Source: Candidatus Kaiserbacteria bacterium CG10_big_fil_rev_8_21_14_0_10_45_20
GTDB taxonomy: Bacteria; Patescibacteriota; Minisyncoccia; Phycocordibacterales; Phycocordibacteraceae
Direction of reading: 5' to 3'
Assembly: GCA_002773335.1 (NCBI GenBank)
Contig: PFBH01000001.1
Location: 61,280-93,324 of the forward strand
Length of the DNA: 32,045 bases
The notes beneath the pieces are model-generated. The model was not told the DNA's origin. It made no database searches and saw only the letters and a list, made by a program, of their open reading frames with translations. Shown here one piece after another: positions 30,831-32,045 of the stretch (position 1 is the stretch's first letter; each line of letters begins with the position of its first letter). Both the position numbers and the translations under genes were made by a program.

Positions 30831-30930
30831 AGTGTGGTTGCCGTTACAAAAGGCTTCTTATTACACAAAGGATTAAAAAGGTTGAAACCCTCAAAAAGTT
30901 AAGACTTTAGGCTCTTCACATTCAAAAAGT

Positions 30931-30952
30931 AAGGTTAACCTTGTGCTATACT
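30931..30952 (+). promoter_or_regulatory. extended -10 promoter preceded by a perfect 12-bp palindrome
   Basis: AAGGTTAACCTT (30931-30942), then TGcTATACT (-10 at 30947-30952), upstream of the ECF sigma gene. Confidence 0.5.
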
Positions 30953-31116
30953 GAAGTAAGTAAACTTTCTCCAAAGAGGCAAAATGTAATACTGACGCAA
31001 TAAAATGAGTCCGGTGTTGATGTCTACCTACCGCTAAAAATATGCCTCCTTCGCAACATACCGCGATTTGGTTGTAATGCTTATGTAATAGAGTGTCTCT
31101 GCGCACGGCTTATGTA

Positions 31117-31638
31117 ATGTATATGACAACCAAAAAACAGGACGAACTACGAAAGGTGGTATTGACTCAGGCATACAACGATTACGCAAAAGGTATGAAT
31201 TCGTACGCCTTTTTCAAAAGCAGTAATCACGAAACGAGTGATGATTTGGTTCAAGATACATTTATGAAAACGTGGAGCTATCTCCTTAAAGGGGGGAAAA
31301 TTGACTTAATGAAGGCCTTTCTGTACCACGTTCTCAATCAGTTGATTATTGATGAGTACAGAAAACACAAGACAACCTCGCTCGATGTATTTATTGAGAA
31401 GGGGTACGAGCCAAGTTTCGACCGCTCAGAGAGCAACGTCAACGTCTTTGACGGTAAGGTGGCAATTCTTTTGATTGAAGCACTTCCAATAAAGTACAGG
31501 CGTGTTATGAAAATGCGCTACGCGCAAGGTCTCTCAATTAAAGAAATAGCCCTCATTACCGGGCAGTCAAAAAATACCGTTGCCGTACAGGCTCACCGAG
31601 GTCTTCTGAAGCTTAAATTACTATATAAAAATAAATAA
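31117..31638 (+). CDS. ECF-like RNA polymerase sigma-70 family factor
   Basis: ORF 31093-31638, likely ATG 31117 or 31123; 'DDLVQDTFMKTWSYL', 'FLYHVLNQLIIDEYRKHK', 'LPIKYRRVMKMRYAQGLSIKEIALITGQSKNTVAVQAHRGLLKLK'. Confidence 0.92.
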   Translation: MYMTTKKQDELRKVVLTQAYNDYAKGMNSYAFFKSSNHETSDDLVQDTFMKTWSYLLKGGKIDLMKAFLYHVLNQLIIDEYRKHKTTSLDVFIEKGYEPSFDRSESNVNVFDGKVAILLIEALPIKYRRVMKMRYAQGLSIKEIALITGQSKNTVAVQAHRGLLKLKLLYKNK

Positions 31639-31639
31639 T

Positions 31640-31771
31640 ATGCTGTGGACCATTATTGTAGTCTTGTTCGTACTCTGGATCCTCGGGTTCAGTTTTAACT
31701 TTGGAGGAAACCTTATTCATACCCTTCTCGTCATCGCGCTCGTTGTGTTTATTGTCCAATTTCTGACGTAA
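31640..31771 (+). CDS. Lmo0937-like small membrane protein (43 aa)
   Basis: Not in the ORF track. MLWTIIVVLFVLWILGFSFNFGGNLIHTLLVIALVVFIVQFLT*; two short TM segments with the family's 'GG.LIH.LLVIALVVF' pattern. Confidence 0.85.
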   Translation: MLWTIIVVLFVLWILGFSFNFGGNLIHTLLVIALVVFIVQFLT

Positions 31772-31783
31772 AAAACATAAAAA

Positions 31784-31807
31784 CCTGTCGCGCCACAGGG
31801 GTGTTTT
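31784..31807 (+). terminator. probable intrinsic terminator of the sigma/Lmo0937 unit
   Basis: CCTGT-cgcgcc-ACAGG stem followed by GGTGTTTTT, preceded by an A-tract. Confidence 0.55.
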
Positions 31808-31830
31808 TGTATGTCTTTGTGGTCACGAGT

Positions 31831-31872
31831 CGCTAAGTATAATTGTTCGCTTTGCTCCAATTCTACTAAGCG
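31831..31872. repeat. imperfect 15-bp inverted repeat
   Basis: CGCTAAGTATAATTG ... CAATTCTACTAAGCG, 13 of 15 positions pair. Confidence 0.6.
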
Positions 31873-31892
31873 CTCTCGACCCCGGCTCGGCT

Positions 31893-31926
31893 TTTTCTTT
31901 TTGTCAGAAACTCAACAAAAAGAAAA
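31893..31926. repeat. 12-bp inverted repeat
   Basis: TTTTCTTTTTGT-cagaaactca-ACAAAAAGAAAA. Confidence 0.7.
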
Positions 31927-31935
31927 TATGCCTCC

Positions 31936-32045
31936 GACTTTGTTTTGTTATGAACGAAGTGAGTTAGAAAACAAGAAGTGCCCGTGTGGTGCGACTTTGT
32001 TTTGTTACGACTGAAAGGAGTTAGAAAACAAGAAGTGCCCGTGTG
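31936..32045. repeat. tandem direct repeat, 53-bp copies at 57-bp period, running off the window edge
   Basis: gactttgttttgttatgaacgaagtgagttagaaaacaagaagtgcccgtgtg (31936-31988) and gactttgttttgttacgactgaaaggagttagaaaacaagaagtgcccgtgtg (31993-32045). Confidence 0.9.

Noticed and set aside
31811-32014. 67-aa ORF MSLWSRVAKYNCSLC...CPCGATLFCYD
   Set aside because: Covers the inverted-repeat and tandem-repeat region; likely a chance frame through repeats, though kept as the alternative to test.
31936-32045. CRISPR array
   Set aside because: The copies are almost entirely similar over 53 of 57 bp, with only a 4-bp non-repeat gap and no unique spacers; no cas genes seen.

Overview
The window looks like a compact, gene-dense genome fragment from a Patescibacteria/CPR-type (probably Parcubacteria-like) bacterium; the taxon is inferred from gene content and style, not tested. 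Recognisable content: a partial PD-(D/E)XK (RecB/Cas4-like) protein at the left edge; an ATP-cone + restriction-endonuclease-like protein; mnmA; a 46-aa ORF absent from the supplied track; mltG; a conserved membrane protein; a sigma-region-4 + HARE-HTH-like protein; leuS; ychF; a flavodoxin-fold NAD(P)H oxidoreductase; an AbrB-like regulator followed by an RND efflux operon (MFP + permease); a complete F1Fo ATP synthase operon (atpB-E-F-H-A-G-D-C) with a trailing zinc-ribbon protein; a 5-FCL-like gene with an apparent frameshift; mscL; two secreted peptidoglycan-binding-like proteins flanking an NhaD-type antiporter; and a PAS protein divergent from an ECF-like sigma factor with a small Lmo0937-like membrane peptide. 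The best second-look items are: (1) a structured, attenuator-like leader before nhaD; (2) an inverted-repeat operator overlapping the -35 of the AbrB-RND operon; (3) atpE bracketed by two intergenic stem-loops; (4) recurrent -10 boxes only 7-10 nt from start codons, suggesting leaderless transcripts; (5) a 57-bp-period hairpin-forming repeat running off the right edge; (6) the sigma-r4/HARE-HTH protein. No rRNA, tRNA, CRISPR array or transposase was recognised by eye.
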